DNA of 60,523 bases. It comes from a virus. Position 1 is the first letter of the stretch. Each line of letters opens with the position of its first letter. Under the pieces are notes generated by a model. The model had not been told where the DNA came from and did not search any database. It saw only the letters and a list, made by a program, of their open reading frames with translations. Location of the stretch: the IMG/VR virus record IMGVR_UViG_3300020171_000030, positions 1 to 60,523 of that record. The stretch is one strand, 5' to 3'. This document shows positions 38,943 to 48,246 of this stretch, in pieces. Both the position numbers and the translations under genes were made by a program.

Positions 38943-39836
38943 ATGAAATTTGAAATTATTATGCCGTATAGGCCTTATTGTCATGGAGATTTATGCTCGC
39001 CAAGTGGAGATCTAATCCAACTTGAAGATGGCAGTTGGATAAATGATATTGGGAAGATTTTTGAAGAGGGATTAGAATATGAAAAACATCGAGTCAGCAT
39101 TCGACAAGCAATAGAGGCTTTGAATAGAAATTCCTTCTATAAACATCATATAATAGTTGCAATAGACGCAGATGTTTATCCAAATAAATCTTTTTTAAAG
39201 AATTTTGAAAATGTATCTATCATTAAGTCAGAATTTAAAGTTCCTCAAAAAGATTGTGGGTTGAGAATAGGTTATGCTTATAAGACCGTTCTTGAATCTC
39301 TTTCGGAAGAAAGTTTTATCTGCCATATGTATTTATCTGATACTATTTGTTCTAAAGATTGGGATAAATACATAGTAGAGGCTATTGATAGGTTTGGAGA
39401 GGATAAAGTCTATGCCCCTATTTGGGTTGAAGGTTCTCATGGGTCGTTTCAAGAATTAGTTGGAGTAGAGTTGACACCCGATTTTATTTGGAACGAATGT
39501 TCAAAGAAAATTTGCGGTGGAGCGTTTTTTTTCCCAGATCCTAGGCGAGACTATATCCAAGAAGAAGATTTTGAGCATTACATTGAAGTATTGAAGAAGG
39601 GAAATAGAGATTGCATTATTGAGAATTGTGGAGGAAGATTCTTCGGTTGGTTGACATGTCTATGTATGAAGACTGTTTATGCCAAACAAGTAAAAATTGA
39701 TTTCACTGTTAGCCAGTCTATGGGTACAGGTTTTGATGGGGAACTCGGAAAATTAGGTTTAAAAAAAGTAGTAGTTACAAACTCGTTTATCTGGCATCCA
39801 CAATGTTCACATTTAGAATTAAGATTGAGATATTAA
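38943..39836 (+). CDS. Putative glycosyltransferase (GT-A-like)
   Basis: 297 aa. Starts FEIIMPYRPYCHGDLCSPSG; the section with VAIDADVYPNKSFLKNF resembles a nucleotide-sugar site with a DAD motif, and CHMYLSDTICSKDWDKYIVE fits the acceptor half of GT-A enzymes. SD aaaggag. Family assignment is tentative; the context of sugar genes supports it. Confidence 0.6.
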   Translation: MKFEIIMPYRPYCHGDLCSPSGDLIQLEDGSWINDIGKIFEEGLEYEKHRVSIRQAIEALNRNSFYKHHIIVAIDADVYPNKSFLKNFENVSIIKSEFKVPQKDCGLRIGYAYKTVLESLSEESFICHMYLSDTICSKDWDKYIVEAIDRFGEDKVYAPIWVEGSHGSFQELVGVELTPDFIWNECSKKICGGAFFFPDPRRDYIQEEDFEHYIEVLKKGNRDCIIENCGGRFFGWLTCLCMKTVYAKQVKIDFTVSQSMGTGFDGELGKLGLKKVVVTNSFIWHPQCSHLELRLRY

Positions 39837-39875
39837 GTCTAAAAGCCATTGAAAATATAAGACAGAAAGGTCTTT

Positions 39876-40544
39876 ATGATAATAGAAGAAATAGAAATAT
39901 TAGAATACAATAAGGATGTAATGGAATTTAAGGGAGTTGATTTTAAGAATATGCCGATAGACCAATGGCTTTATTTTGCTAAGGCTAATTTGACTTACGG
40001 CGAACCGGGGATAGATTATTACGAACTTGCTGCATTACATCAAGCTTGTGAGACTTTAGGAAAGCGGCCTTTAACAATATTAGAAACCGGTATGTGTTAT
40101 GGAACTACCACCAGATATTTTTTAGTAAGGACTATAAAGTATGGCGGAGAGTTGCATACATTTGAAGTTGCTATCCGCGGTAAATTTAAAGAGACTATGC
40201 AGGAGTTAGGACTCTGGGATAAGATAAACTTGCACGGACATTCCATAAAAGATGCTTGGAACAAAGATATAGATGTTCTTTTTATAGACTCCGAGCATGC
40301 TCTTTCTGATGCATTAGGTGAATATATGCGGTTCAGAGAATGGCTTAAAGAAAATTCAATTATAGGATTCCATGATACAAGTTGTTGCGCTGGTGTTAAA
40401 AAAGCTCTTGAGATGATACAAGAAGTTGATGAGTTGGAATTAATAAGTGAAGTAGATAATAAAGCTAGTGCAGGAATAAAATTGTTTAGAAGAAAAGCAA
40501 AAAACAGAACTGATAGATCTTGGAATATGAATAAGAGAATATAA
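39876..40544 (+). CDS. Class I SAM methyltransferase
   Basis: 222 aa. TILETGMCYGTTTRYFL is the SAM motif, VLFIDSEHALSDALGEYMRF the Methyltransf_24 (CmcI-like) acidic motif and IIGFHDTSCCAGVKKALE the following strand. Such enzymes often O-methylate sugars. SD agaaagg. Confidence 0.75.
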   Translation: MIIEEIEILEYNKDVMEFKGVDFKNMPIDQWLYFAKANLTYGEPGIDYYELAALHQACETLGKRPLTILETGMCYGTTTRYFLVRTIKYGGELHTFEVAIRGKFKETMQELGLWDKINLHGHSIKDAWNKDIDVLFIDSEHALSDALGEYMRFREWLKENSIIGFHDTSCCAGVKKALEMIQEVDELELISEVDNKASAGIKLFRRKAKNRTDRSWNMNKRI

Positions 40545-40546
40545 TT

Positions 40547-41593
40547 ATGAGTATGATAAGAGAAGGTAATATTAAGGTCAAAAAATTTTCTAAGGATGAC
40601 CCTGCGCTTACGTGTCATCATAAACTTTTAGAAAACGGACTTCCTGTAGCAGAGATTATAGAAGAGATAAAGGAAGAAGGATTTATAATTAAAAAAAGCG
40701 CTTGGGTGGAAGGTACGACTTTTGCGAAAATAGAACCTACAGCAATAGATTGGGAGCGATTTGGAGTATTTTTCGCTGATATGAACAATTTAGGAATAAC
40801 AGCGTATGATTTAGTATACCGGAATATATTGCGCCGTTTAGACGGACGAGTTATTGTGTGCGACTTAGCGAAATTATATCCTTCAGATTTTCCAGAAGAG
40901 CCTATTGTAAAAGATCTATTGAATAGTATATATTTGCTGGAAGAATATAAACAGGCCTTTCTAAAAGGATATCTTACAAAAAGGTTTATAAGTAAAGAAA
41001 GTCTTTTGGAAAAAGAATGCCTGTTTAACTACGACGGTTATCAAGATCTTTATTGTAATGATGAGTTAATTCGTAAAGGTATCAGGTCAAATAAAAGGCT
41101 TTCTATGATTAAAGATGATTTTAAAGATAAAAATGTTTTAGATCTTGGATGTTCTATGGGAATGTTCTGTCGAGAGGCAAAAAGAAAAAGAGCCTTTAAA
41201 GTATTGGGAGTAGATAATATAGTCCGGGGAAAAATCAGACATCTAATTGATCTTCCGGCTTATATTTCATATCTGGAAGGACTTGCTATCCAGTATCAAT
41301 GTGAGGATATAGAGCATATTAACCTCAAAAATAGAGTTATAGATACTAAATGGGACATAATTTTCTTTTGTGCGATGTTAGGGCATCTCAAAGAAGACCG
41401 CGAAGCTTATGTGAAATGGCTTAAAAGCATAACAAAGATAATATATTTTGAGTCTAATCTTGGAGGCACAGAAGAAAGGATGATGCCTTTTATAGATAGA
41501 ATAGAATTCTCTAAAGTTGAATGTTTAGGAGAGAGCGGAGATCCTGACAGGTATCCAGATAATCATTATATAATGTGGAGGTGTGAATGTTAG
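40547..41593 (+). CDS. Kinase-like plus methyltransferase fusion
   Basis: 348 aa. The first 190 residues resemble the protein-kinase-like fold of small-molecule kinases (GFIIKKSAWVEGTTFAKI, GITAYDLVYRNILRRLDGRV, IVCDLAKLYPSDF, with N and D in place). Residues 195-348 hold a SAM methyltransferase (NVLDLGCSMGMFCREAKRKR, IIFFCAMLGHLKEDREAYVK). Phosphorylation and methylation of one acceptor would fit glycan tailoring. Confidence 0.6.
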   Translation: MSMIREGNIKVKKFSKDDPALTCHHKLLENGLPVAEIIEEIKEEGFIIKKSAWVEGTTFAKIEPTAIDWERFGVFFADMNNLGITAYDLVYRNILRRLDGRVIVCDLAKLYPSDFPEEPIVKDLLNSIYLLEEYKQAFLKGYLTKRFISKESLLEKECLFNYDGYQDLYCNDELIRKGIRSNKRLSMIKDDFKDKNVLDLGCSMGMFCREAKRKRAFKVLGVDNIVRGKIRHLIDLPAYISYLEGLAIQYQCEDIEHINLKNRVIDTKWDIIFFCAMLGHLKEDREAYVKWLKSITKIIYFESNLGGTEERMMPFIDRIEFSKVECLGESGDPDRYPDNHYIMWRCEC

Positions 41594-42279
41594 ACGATTA
41601 TAAAAACCCAAGTTTTTTTGCACCAGATTTTGATTATTTCAAAACATACCCTGCGCCGATGTTTGAGGCAGTGTTTAATCAGCATATAGGTCCTTGCAAT
41701 TCGACAACGCCTTATTTTGGGCCTCTGCTTTATTGGCTTTGTAGATGTGTGAATGCTTTAAATGTCATGGAAATAGGTTTAGCTCAAGGTTGGTCTAGTT
41801 TCTTTATGGCAAGCGCGGTTAAAGACGCAGGCGTCAGAAATGGCGTAGAGGGAACTTATTACGGAGTGGATATCGCTGATAAAAAAGAATTATTTGATGA
41901 AATGAATGCAAGGGGCGTAAATGCTAAGTTTATTCATAGTGATTCATTAAAATGGCTTGAAACTCAGACTGAAATAGAAAAGAATAAATTAGAATTAGTC
42001 TTTATCGATGGGTGGCATGAAACAGAACATGTCAAAAGAGAAGTAGAATTGATTTATCCACTTTTAAAAGATAAAGGAGACGGATATCTTATATTACACG
42101 ACGTTTCAGCTTGGTGTGAGGAAGTTTATCCAATTATATTGAATGACCCAAAATATAAATGGGAGTCAATTAGGTTTTTAATGAATTATGGGTTAGCAAT
42201 TATGCGGAAAATGGAAAATTTTCCTTATGATAAAATTTTCTGGCCTGATGGTTGTCAACATGAGCAAGGCGTTTTATAA
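41587..42279 (+). CDS. Class I SAM methyltransferase
   Basis: 230 aa. VMEIGLAQGWSSFFMASAV is the SAM motif, LELVFIDGWHETEHVKREVE the Methyltransf_24 motif, YLILHDVSAWCEEVYPI the next strand. It overlaps the previous gene by seven bases, so both act together. Sugar O-methylation is a likely role. Confidence 0.75.
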   Translation: MLDDYKNPSFFAPDFDYFKTYPAPMFEAVFNQHIGPCNSTTPYFGPLLYWLCRCVNALNVMEIGLAQGWSSFFMASAVKDAGVRNGVEGTYYGVDIADKKELFDEMNARGVNAKFIHSDSLKWLETQTEIEKNKLELVFIDGWHETEHVKREVELIYPLLKDKGDGYLILHDVSAWCEEVYPIILNDPKYKWESIRFLMNYGLAIMRKMENFPYDKIFWPDGCQHEQGVL

Positions 42280-42293
42280 GATGGGGAATATTT

Positions 42294-43301
42294 ATGAGTA
42301 ATTATACATTCATTGTTTGTGCTGATATCCGCTATCTTCCTGAATGGGTTGCTTTAGCCAATTCGCTTGATTATGTTGGGAACAAAGAAGATATGCACTT
42401 CTACGGATATAAAATTCCGCAATCTGTAATTGAACAGTTTTCTAAATTAAATTATTCAATTATTTTTCATAGTATCACAGATGAAGAAATTTCAGCAAAT
42501 CATGGTTTAAGTGAAGTTGTCTGCCGAAAGCGATATTATTTCGCTAATGAAATAGGACAAGATTATAAGGCAGTATGTATTTTAGATGCAGATATGATAT
42601 TTGTTAGAGATCCTAAACTATATTTCGAAATTGCAGAAAAAACTGGGTTTGTATTAGGAGTCGTAAAGGAACAAAAAGAATCTTATAAAGACCCTCATCA
42701 CAAATTTAAAAATGAATGGATAATGCCTGAAGGTTTTATACCTGAATTTGATTTATGTAACTGTCCATTATTTGTAGATATGAAGATATGGGGAGAAGCA
42801 TTAAAAAGAAGTTATGAGATATTTATTGACGGTTTTGATGAGATGAAAGGTGATAATTTCAAAGGACCTGATATGTCAGCAATGAATTTAATGCTTGCAA
42901 AATATGGTTCTGAAGGTAAAACTATATCATTGCCTAATGTTCAATGGCTTTCTACAAACGAACAGGCTCTTAAATTATATCAAAGAGCTGTAACTGATTA
43001 TGGAAAAATAAAAACTGAAACAGGAACACCAATATATAGTTACCACGGGCAATATTTTCATCCTCGCTGGAGAAATGTACAGTTAATGAATAGAGATCAT
43101 TGTGCTAAAGGATATTTTAAAGCAAGTGGAGATTCTCTTGAATGTTCAAATAATATTGCACGAGGAGCTATGGAATTACTTTATGAAAGATTTAAAAAAA
43201 TGTTAGATTGGAAAATTATTATAGAAAAGAAAAATTATAGGCATCCTGAAAAGAACAGTGGATTTTTAGATATTGTTTCTGATGAGGATTTTTTAAAATG
43301 A
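42294..43301 (+). CDS. Nucleotide-diphospho-sugar transferase (GT-A fold)
   Basis: 335 aa. FIVCADIRYLPEWVALANSL, then the metal-binding DxD motif in VCILDADMIFVRDPKLYF, WIMPEGFIPEFDLCNCPLFV and HGQYFHPRW at the end. The layout resembles GT8-type or related retaining transferases. The last 67 bases are overlapped by an antisense HNH gene. Confidence 0.7.
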   Translation: MSNYTFIVCADIRYLPEWVALANSLDYVGNKEDMHFYGYKIPQSVIEQFSKLNYSIIFHSITDEEISANHGLSEVVCRKRYYFANEIGQDYKAVCILDADMIFVRDPKLYFEIAEKTGFVLGVVKEQKESYKDPHHKFKNEWIMPEGFIPEFDLCNCPLFVDMKIWGEALKRSYEIFIDGFDEMKGDNFKGPDMSAMNLMLAKYGSEGKTISLPNVQWLSTNEQALKLYQRAVTDYGKIKTETGTPIYSYHGQYFHPRWRNVQLMNRDHCAKGYFKASGDSLECSNNIARGAMELLYERFKKMLDWKIIIEKKNYRHPEKNSGFLDIVSDEDFLK

Positions 43302-43819
43302 TTTATTTTTTCTCTAATTTTCCCTCTACATTTTATAGAACATGTATTATGTTTACAATGCCTTTGGCGAGATGGACAAAGTTTAAATATTTTTCCACAT
43401 ATAAAACACCTAGTTTTATTAGGATGATGATTAGCAAAAGGATTATGAATTTGACTATGTATTTTTTTAGTGATAAGTTTCAGATTTTCTATTCTATTGT
43501 CATCTTTTATCCCATTTATATGATGAACCAATTCTTTAGAAGTAAGATACTTTCCAATATGTTTCTCCATAATAATGCGGTGTTCCATAACATAACCGCG
43601 TATTTGTGCGAAAGGATGCTCAGGTTTATAAACAACAACATACCCAGTGGTAACTTTATGCCTACCACCTTTCCATTTAGGATTATTTTCTCCAAGCAAA
43701 TATTTATGTCTATCTTTCCAATGGCAGAATTGAGAACAATAATGTCGTTTATTTCTTTTAATTCTATACAGTTTCCTAAAAAGAATTTTTTTACAAGTAA
43801 AACATTTAATTTTAATCAT
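43235..43819 (-). CDS. HNH endonuclease, antisense insertion in the sugar cluster
   Basis: 194 aa. CSQFCHWKDRHKYLLGENNP and KWKGGRHKVTTGYVVVYKPE, then the HNH core HRIIMEKHIGKYLTSKELVH followed by HINGIKDDNRIENLKL, and a C-terminal Cys cluster (CFICGKIFKLCPSRQRHC). Homing-type nuclease on the opposite strand to its neighbours with its own promoter. Its 3' end overlaps the transferase gene by 67 bases. Confidence 0.8.
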   Translation of the reverse strand: MIKIKCFTCKKILFRKLYRIKRNKRHYCSQFCHWKDRHKYLLGENNPKWKGGRHKVTTGYVVVYKPEHPFAQIRGYVMEHRIIMEKHIGKYLTSKELVHHINGIKDDNRIENLKLITKKIHSQIHNPFANHHPNKTRCFICGKIFKLCPSRQRHCKHNTCSIKCRGKIREKINHFKKSSSETISKNPLFFSGCL

Positions 43820-43825
43820 ATATCT

Positions 43826-43854
43826 ATTTTATAGTGGAACGAATGAACTGTCAA
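43826..43854 (-). promoter_or_regulatory. Sigma70-like promoter, TTGACA-17-TAAAAT
   Basis: On the minus strand TTGACA (43849-43854) and TAAAAT (43826-43831) are 17 bases apart, just upstream of the antisense HNH gene, which would have a very short leader. Confidence 0.7.
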
Positions 43855-43876
43855 GATAAATTTTAAAGGAGAAATA

Positions 43877-44713
43877 ATGCTACGTCTTAAGCGTATCTGG
43901 GAAGGCGACCAACCTAAATTGTCGCATTATTTGGATATACTGAAAAAAGGTAAAGTCGGACTTTGTTTTGGTCATGGGCTTGGAGATACTGTAATGTTTT
44001 TGAATGTTTTTGATAAATTGGCTTCATTATATCCTGATATTCAATTTGATTTAATACTCCAGAGAAATTTGGGTTTTGAGGAGTTAGTAGATGATATTGT
44101 AGGAAAAAATAAAGCAGTAGTTTATACGCATGATTTATCCTATAATCAAGAAACTTCTGAATATGATATTATAGCGGATATAGATTTTCCAATGTCAGAA
44201 AACCAAACTGAAATTACTAAAGCGGAAAAATGTTGCAGGGATGAGTTGGGGATTGAGTTAATATCAGGGCATAAAAAGATTACCTGTGGAGTTAATAAAC
44301 TTGTAGGATTACATCTACAAATAACCTGTTTGCCTGATAGCGCTAATGTGCCTTATGACATAGCAAAAAAGATATGGCAGGAAATTAAAGATGCAGGATA
44401 TATTCCTTTAGAAATTTTAATGGAACATGTTTTCCACAATCCAGTAAATAAGAAATACGATTTTATTGACCGACATTTAAGAGATATACCACCAAAAATT
44501 TCTACTTTAATAGGTATTATAGAAGATTGTAATAAAATCATTTGTTGTGTTAGCGGAGTTTTTCATACAGCATTGAGTATATTATCGCCTGAAAGAATAT
44601 GTTTATTAGAGAAAGATTTTTTAGCACCATCTTTTACTAAGTTATCCATTAAGAGAATTAATATCAAAGAATATCAAGACGGTTCTATAAAAGACTGGCT
44701 TCAAATTTTATAA
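43877..44713 (+). CDS. GT9-like glycosyltransferase
   Basis: 278 aa. FGHGLGDTVMFLNVFDKLAS is the GT9-type N-terminal loop, and IICCVSGVFHTALSILSPER the C-terminal donor-site region in which heptosyltransferases read S.....H.A. Shorter than cellular GT9 enzymes (about 320-350 aa). SD aaaggag. Sugar donor unknown. Confidence 0.65.
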   Translation: MLRLKRIWEGDQPKLSHYLDILKKGKVGLCFGHGLGDTVMFLNVFDKLASLYPDIQFDLILQRNLGFEELVDDIVGKNKAVVYTHDLSYNQETSEYDIIADIDFPMSENQTEITKAEKCCRDELGIELISGHKKITCGVNKLVGLHLQITCLPDSANVPYDIAKKIWQEIKDAGYIPLEILMEHVFHNPVNKKYDFIDRHLRDIPPKISTLIGIIEDCNKIICCVSGVFHTALSILSPERICLLEKDFLAPSFTKLSIKRINIKEYQDGSIKDWLQIL

Positions 44714-44739
44714 ATTAAGGTTTCTATTAACCAAAAAAT

Positions 44740-44775
44740 AGCCAAAATTATTGTAAAAATGATTTTGGCTTTTTT
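44740..44775 (+). terminator. Intrinsic terminator between sugar cluster and surface genes
   Basis: AGCCAAAAT pairs with ATTTTGGCT (9 bp, 13-base loop) followed by six T; preceding A's could serve the minus strand. It separates the sugar cluster from the late virion operon. Confidence 0.75.
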
Positions 44776-44790
44776 AATTAGGAGGTAAAT

Positions 44791-45573
44791 ATGCCTAAAG
44801 AACTTGATTATATGGAATACTCCACTGACGCCCTTGCACAGGCGGCGTATGTAACGAATGCCACTGAAGCAATTATCTCCAACGCTGATATAGACAATGA
44901 AGATATGGCTGATATTACTGACTGGACTGATAGCGATAGCGGAACTGGAGTATCTACCCAAGAAACCTTTGATGGCAAGTCTTGTATGAAATTATTAAGT
45001 GGCGGAACGGCTGGTGGAGTAGCAAATAGAAATCAAGATATTGGAGCTTTCGGCACAAGAACAGTATTTTCTTTCAATGCCTATTTTGAAACTCTGGGAG
45101 TAACAGGTGATAATGACTTTTATTTTACAGCAAATAATGGGACTAATTACTTTTACTGTATTTTCGCTTCTGATGGCTTAGTCATTTATGATGGAGCAAC
45201 GTGGAATGAAATAGGAACGAATTTAGTAGTTTCAGATGTTTGGCAAGAATGGACTTTTGATTGTAACTGGACAACACAAAGAGCAGAAGTTTACCTAGAT
45301 GGTGTATTAAAAGCATCAAATGTAGATTTTTCTTATGCTCAACCAACAACTGACGGATTGATAAGGTTTATGCAAAATGGAGCAACCACAGTTAATGGAC
45401 TAACTTATATAGATTGGTTTAAGGCTGGAACTACTACCGCAATAAACCCTAATTTTCAGTATCTCCAATCCTACTCCGAATCCACCATCAAAACTCAAGG
45501 GAGTTATGCGTTGAAGGCGGTGGCGGCGATAACGGATAGTTTGAATAAGACTTTAACAAGGACAATAACATAA
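44791..45573 (+). CDS. Surface protein with jelly-roll (LamG-like) domain, 5' part of a possibly frameshifted gene
   Basis: 260 aa, SD taggagg. Residues 1-35 (MEYSTDALAQAAYVTN) resemble openings of phage surface modules; residues 60-215 look like a concanavalin-type beta sandwich (ETFDGKSCMKLLSGG, WQEWTFDCNWTTQRAEVYLD). The last residues (YSESTIKTQGSYALKAVAAI, then TDSLNKTLTRTIT) begin a carbohydrate-binding-like domain that is continued in the +1 frame by the next gene. Confidence 0.6.
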   Translation: MPKELDYMEYSTDALAQAAYVTNATEAIISNADIDNEDMADITDWTDSDSGTGVSTQETFDGKSCMKLLSGGTAGGVANRNQDIGAFGTRTVFSFNAYFETLGVTGDNDFYFTANNGTNYFYCIFASDGLVIYDGATWNEIGTNLVVSDVWQEWTFDCNWTTQRAEVYLDGVLKASNVDFSYAQPTTDGLIRFMQNGATTVNGLTYIDWFKAGTTTAINPNFQYLQSYSESTIKTQGSYALKAVAAITDSLNKTLTRTIT

Positions 45574-45583
45574 CAATAATCTA

Positions 45584-48232
45584 ATGGCAATAAACTTATC
45601 TGGTCTTAATGTAATCAAATTTGATATTTATGCTTCAAGAACAGGAAGTAATATCAAAATCGGCATCCACGACTCTGGCGGAACGACTACGGAAATTACT
45701 CCCAATATCACTTCTGCTAATACATGGCAAGCAGTTTCTTGGGATATTTCTGCTGTTAGTGATGCTAATAAAGATGCCATTGATAGTATTATTGTAACGA
45801 TAGTCAACGCAGACGCAGCGAATACCTTTTATATTGACAATATGCGTGCTGCGATAGCAGATTTGACAGACCAAAATTGGGTCTATTTTGATATTTATTC
45901 GAGTAGGACAGGTTCAAATGTTAAAGTGGGACTTCACGACGCCGATGGCATAACTACGGAAACAACGCCGAATGTCGTTTCAGCAAATAATTGGCAAGGA
46001 GTTAATTGGGACTTCTCTGGCGTTTCTAATGCCAACAAAGATGAAATAGATCAGGTTATAGTTACAGTAGTCAATGCAGATGCGGCCAATACTTTTTATA
46101 TTGATAATATGTTTGGGACAACTACTAGTTCTAGTTCTTCTAGTAGTTCTAGCTCTTCTAGTAGTTCAAAAAGTTCGAGTAGTTCAAGTTCTTCCAGTAG
46201 TTCATTAAGTTCTAGCAGTTCTAGTTCTTCTAGTTCATCAAGTAGTTCATTCAGTTCGAGCAGTTCTAGTTCTTCTAGTTCTTCAAGTAGCTTTAGTAGT
46301 TCAAGCAGTTCCAGTTCCTCAAGTAGTTCCAATAGTTCTAGCTCTTCAAGTTCATCAAGCAGTTCATTCAGCTCAAGCAGTTCTAGTTCTTCGAGTAGTT
46401 CTTTCAGCTCAAGCAGTTCCAGTTCCTCTAGTTCTTCGAGCAGTTCATTCAGCTCAAGCTCTTCCAGTTCTTCAAGCAGTTCAAGCAGTTCATTCAGCTC
46501 AAGCTCTTCCAGTTCTTCAAGCAGTTCAAGCAGTTCATTCAGCTCAAGCTCTTCCAGTTCTTCAAGCAGTTCAAGCAGTTCAAGCAGTTCATTCAGCTCA
46601 AGCTCTTCCAGTTCTTCAAGCAGTTCAAGCAGTTCAGAAAGCTCGAGCAGTTCAAGTTCTTCAAGTTCTTCAAGCAGTTCAGAAAGCTCAAGCAGTTCCA
46701 GTTCTTCAAGTTCTTCAAGCAGTTCAGAAAGCTCGAGCAGTTCAAGTTCTTCAAGCAGTTCAGAAAGTTCGAGCAGTTCAAGTTCTTCAAGTTCTTCAAG
46801 TTCTTCATTCAGCTCGAGCAGTTCAAGTTCTTCAAGTTCTTCATTCAGCTCGAGCAGTTCTAGTTCTTCAAGTTCTTCAAGCAGTTCAGAAAGCTCAAGC
46901 AGTTCCAGTTCTTCAAGTTCTTCAAGCAGTTCAGAAAGCTCGAGCAGTTCAAGTTCTTCAAGTTCTTCATTCAGCTCAAGCAGTTCCAGTTCTTCAAGTT
47001 CTTCAAGCAGTTCAGAAAGCTCGAGCAGTTCAAGTTCTTCAAGCAGTTCTTTCAGCTCGAGCAGTTCTAGTTCTTCCAGTTCTTCAAGCAGTTCTTTCAG
47101 CTCGAGCAGTTCTAGTTCTTCTAGTTCATCAAGCAGTTCATTAAGCTCAAGCAGTTCTAGTTCTTCAAGCAGTTCATTCAGTTCAAGCAGTTCCAGTTCC
47201 TCTAGTTCTTCGAGCAGTTCGTTCAGTTCAAGCAGTTCTAGTTCTTCAAGCAGTTCATTTAGCTCAAGCAGTTCCAGTTCCTCTAGTTCTTCGAGCAGTT
47301 CGTTCAGTTCAAGCAGTTCCAGTTCCTCTAGTTCTTCAAGCAGTTCATTTAGCTCAAGCAGTTCTAGTTCTTCCAGTTCTTCAAGCAGTTCATTCAGCTC
47401 AAGCAGTTCTAGTTCTTCCATCTCTTCAAGCAGTTCATTCAGCTCAAGCAGTTCTAGTTCTTCAAGTTCTTCTAGCAGTTCATTCAGCTCAAGCAGTTCT
47501 AGTTCTTCCAGTTCTTCAAGCAGTTCATTCAGCTCAAGCAGTTCTAGTTCTTCCAGTTCATCAAGCAGTTCATTCAGTTCAAGCAGTTCCAGTTCTTCTA
47601 GTTCTTCTAGTTCTTCTAGCAGTTCATTCAGTTCAAGCTCTTCCAGTTCTTCTAGTTCTTCTAGCAGTTCATTCAGTTCAAGCTCTTCCAGTTCTTCTAG
47701 TTCTTCTAGTTCTTCTAGCAGTTCATTCAGTTCAAGCTCTTCCAGTTCTTCTAGTTCTTCAAGCAGTTCATTCAGTTCAAGCAGTTCCAGTTCTTCAAGT
47801 AGCTCAAGCAGTTCATTCAGCTCAAGCAGTTCCAGTTCTTCAAGCAGTTCAAGCAGTTCATTCAGCTCGAGCAGTTCCAGTTCTTCAAGTAGCTCAAGCA
47901 GTTCATTCAGCTCAAGCAGTTCCAGTTCTTCAAGTAGCTCAAGCAGTTCATTCAGCTCAAGCAGTTCCAGTTCTTCAAGCAGTTCAAGCAGTTCATTCAG
48001 TTCAAGCAGTTCTAGCTCTTCCAGTTCTTCAAGTAGCTCTAGTTCTTCTAGTTCTTCAAGCAGTTCTAGTTCTTCAAGCAGTTCTAGTTCTTCAAGCAGT
48101 TCTAGTTCAGCTTCATCATTACCTCATAAAGTTGAATTTAAGGATAAAACATATAATTATAAATTCAATAATGATACTAGTGATTATAAGTTTAAAGATG
48201 ATACGAGTGATTATAAATTCAAAGAACAGTAA
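45584..48232 (+). CDS. Surface protein with carbohydrate-binding-like repeats and giant polyserine tract
   Basis: 882 aa. Residues 1-90 and 90-178 are two related beta-sandwich repeats (FDIYASRTGSNIKIGIHDSG; FDIYSSRTGSNVKVGLHDAD), the first lacking its beginning, which is found at the end of the preceding frame. Then about 660 residues are nearly all Ser with a Phe, Glu, Leu or other residue every 12-15 positions, encoded by mixed AGC/AGT/TCT/TCA codons in 36-45-base repeats. The C-terminus has three copies of a DTSDYKFK-like motif. There is no SD before the ATG. Probably a long spike or linker on the virion. Confidence 0.7.
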   Translation: MAINLSGLNVIKFDIYASRTGSNIKIGIHDSGGTTTEITPNITSANTWQAVSWDISAVSDANKDAIDSIIVTIVNADAANTFYIDNMRAAIADLTDQNWVYFDIYSSRTGSNVKVGLHDADGITTETTPNVVSANNWQGVNWDFSGVSNANKDEIDQVIVTVVNADAANTFYIDNMFGTTTSSSSSSSSSSSSSSKSSSSSSSSSSSLSSSSSSSSSSSSSSFSSSSSSSSSSSSSFSSSSSSSSSSSSNSSSSSSSSSSSFSSSSSSSSSSSFSSSSSSSSSSSSSSFSSSSSSSSSSSSSSFSSSSSSSSSSSSSSFSSSSSSSSSSSSSSSSSFSSSSSSSSSSSSSSESSSSSSSSSSSSSSESSSSSSSSSSSSSSESSSSSSSSSSSESSSSSSSSSSSSSSFSSSSSSSSSSSFSSSSSSSSSSSSSSESSSSSSSSSSSSSSESSSSSSSSSSSFSSSSSSSSSSSSSSESSSSSSSSSSSFSSSSSSSSSSSSSSFSSSSSSSSSSSSSSLSSSSSSSSSSSFSSSSSSSSSSSSSSFSSSSSSSSSSSFSSSSSSSSSSSSSSFSSSSSSSSSSSSSSFSSSSSSSSSSSSSSFSSSSSSSSISSSSSFSSSSSSSSSSSSSSFSSSSSSSSSSSSSSFSSSSSSSSSSSSSSFSSSSSSSSSSSSSSSSSFSSSSSSSSSSSSSSFSSSSSSSSSSSSSSSSSFSSSSSSSSSSSSSSFSSSSSSSSSSSSSSFSSSSSSSSSSSSSSFSSSSSSSSSSSSSSFSSSSSSSSSSSSSSFSSSSSSSSSSSSSSFSSSSSSSSSSSSSSSSSSSSSSSSSSSSSSSSSSSSSASSLPHKVEFKDKTYNYKFNNDTSDYKFKDDTSDYKFKEQ

Positions 48233-48246
48233 GGAGGTGTTTAACG

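Noticed and set aside
46096-47421. 441-codon minus-strand ORF rich in Glu and Leu, and the similar one at 57866-58315
   Set aside because: They are exact antisense readings of the serine tracts; serine codons on the other strand give Glu, Leu and Asn and no stops. No SD, and the true genes are on the plus strand.
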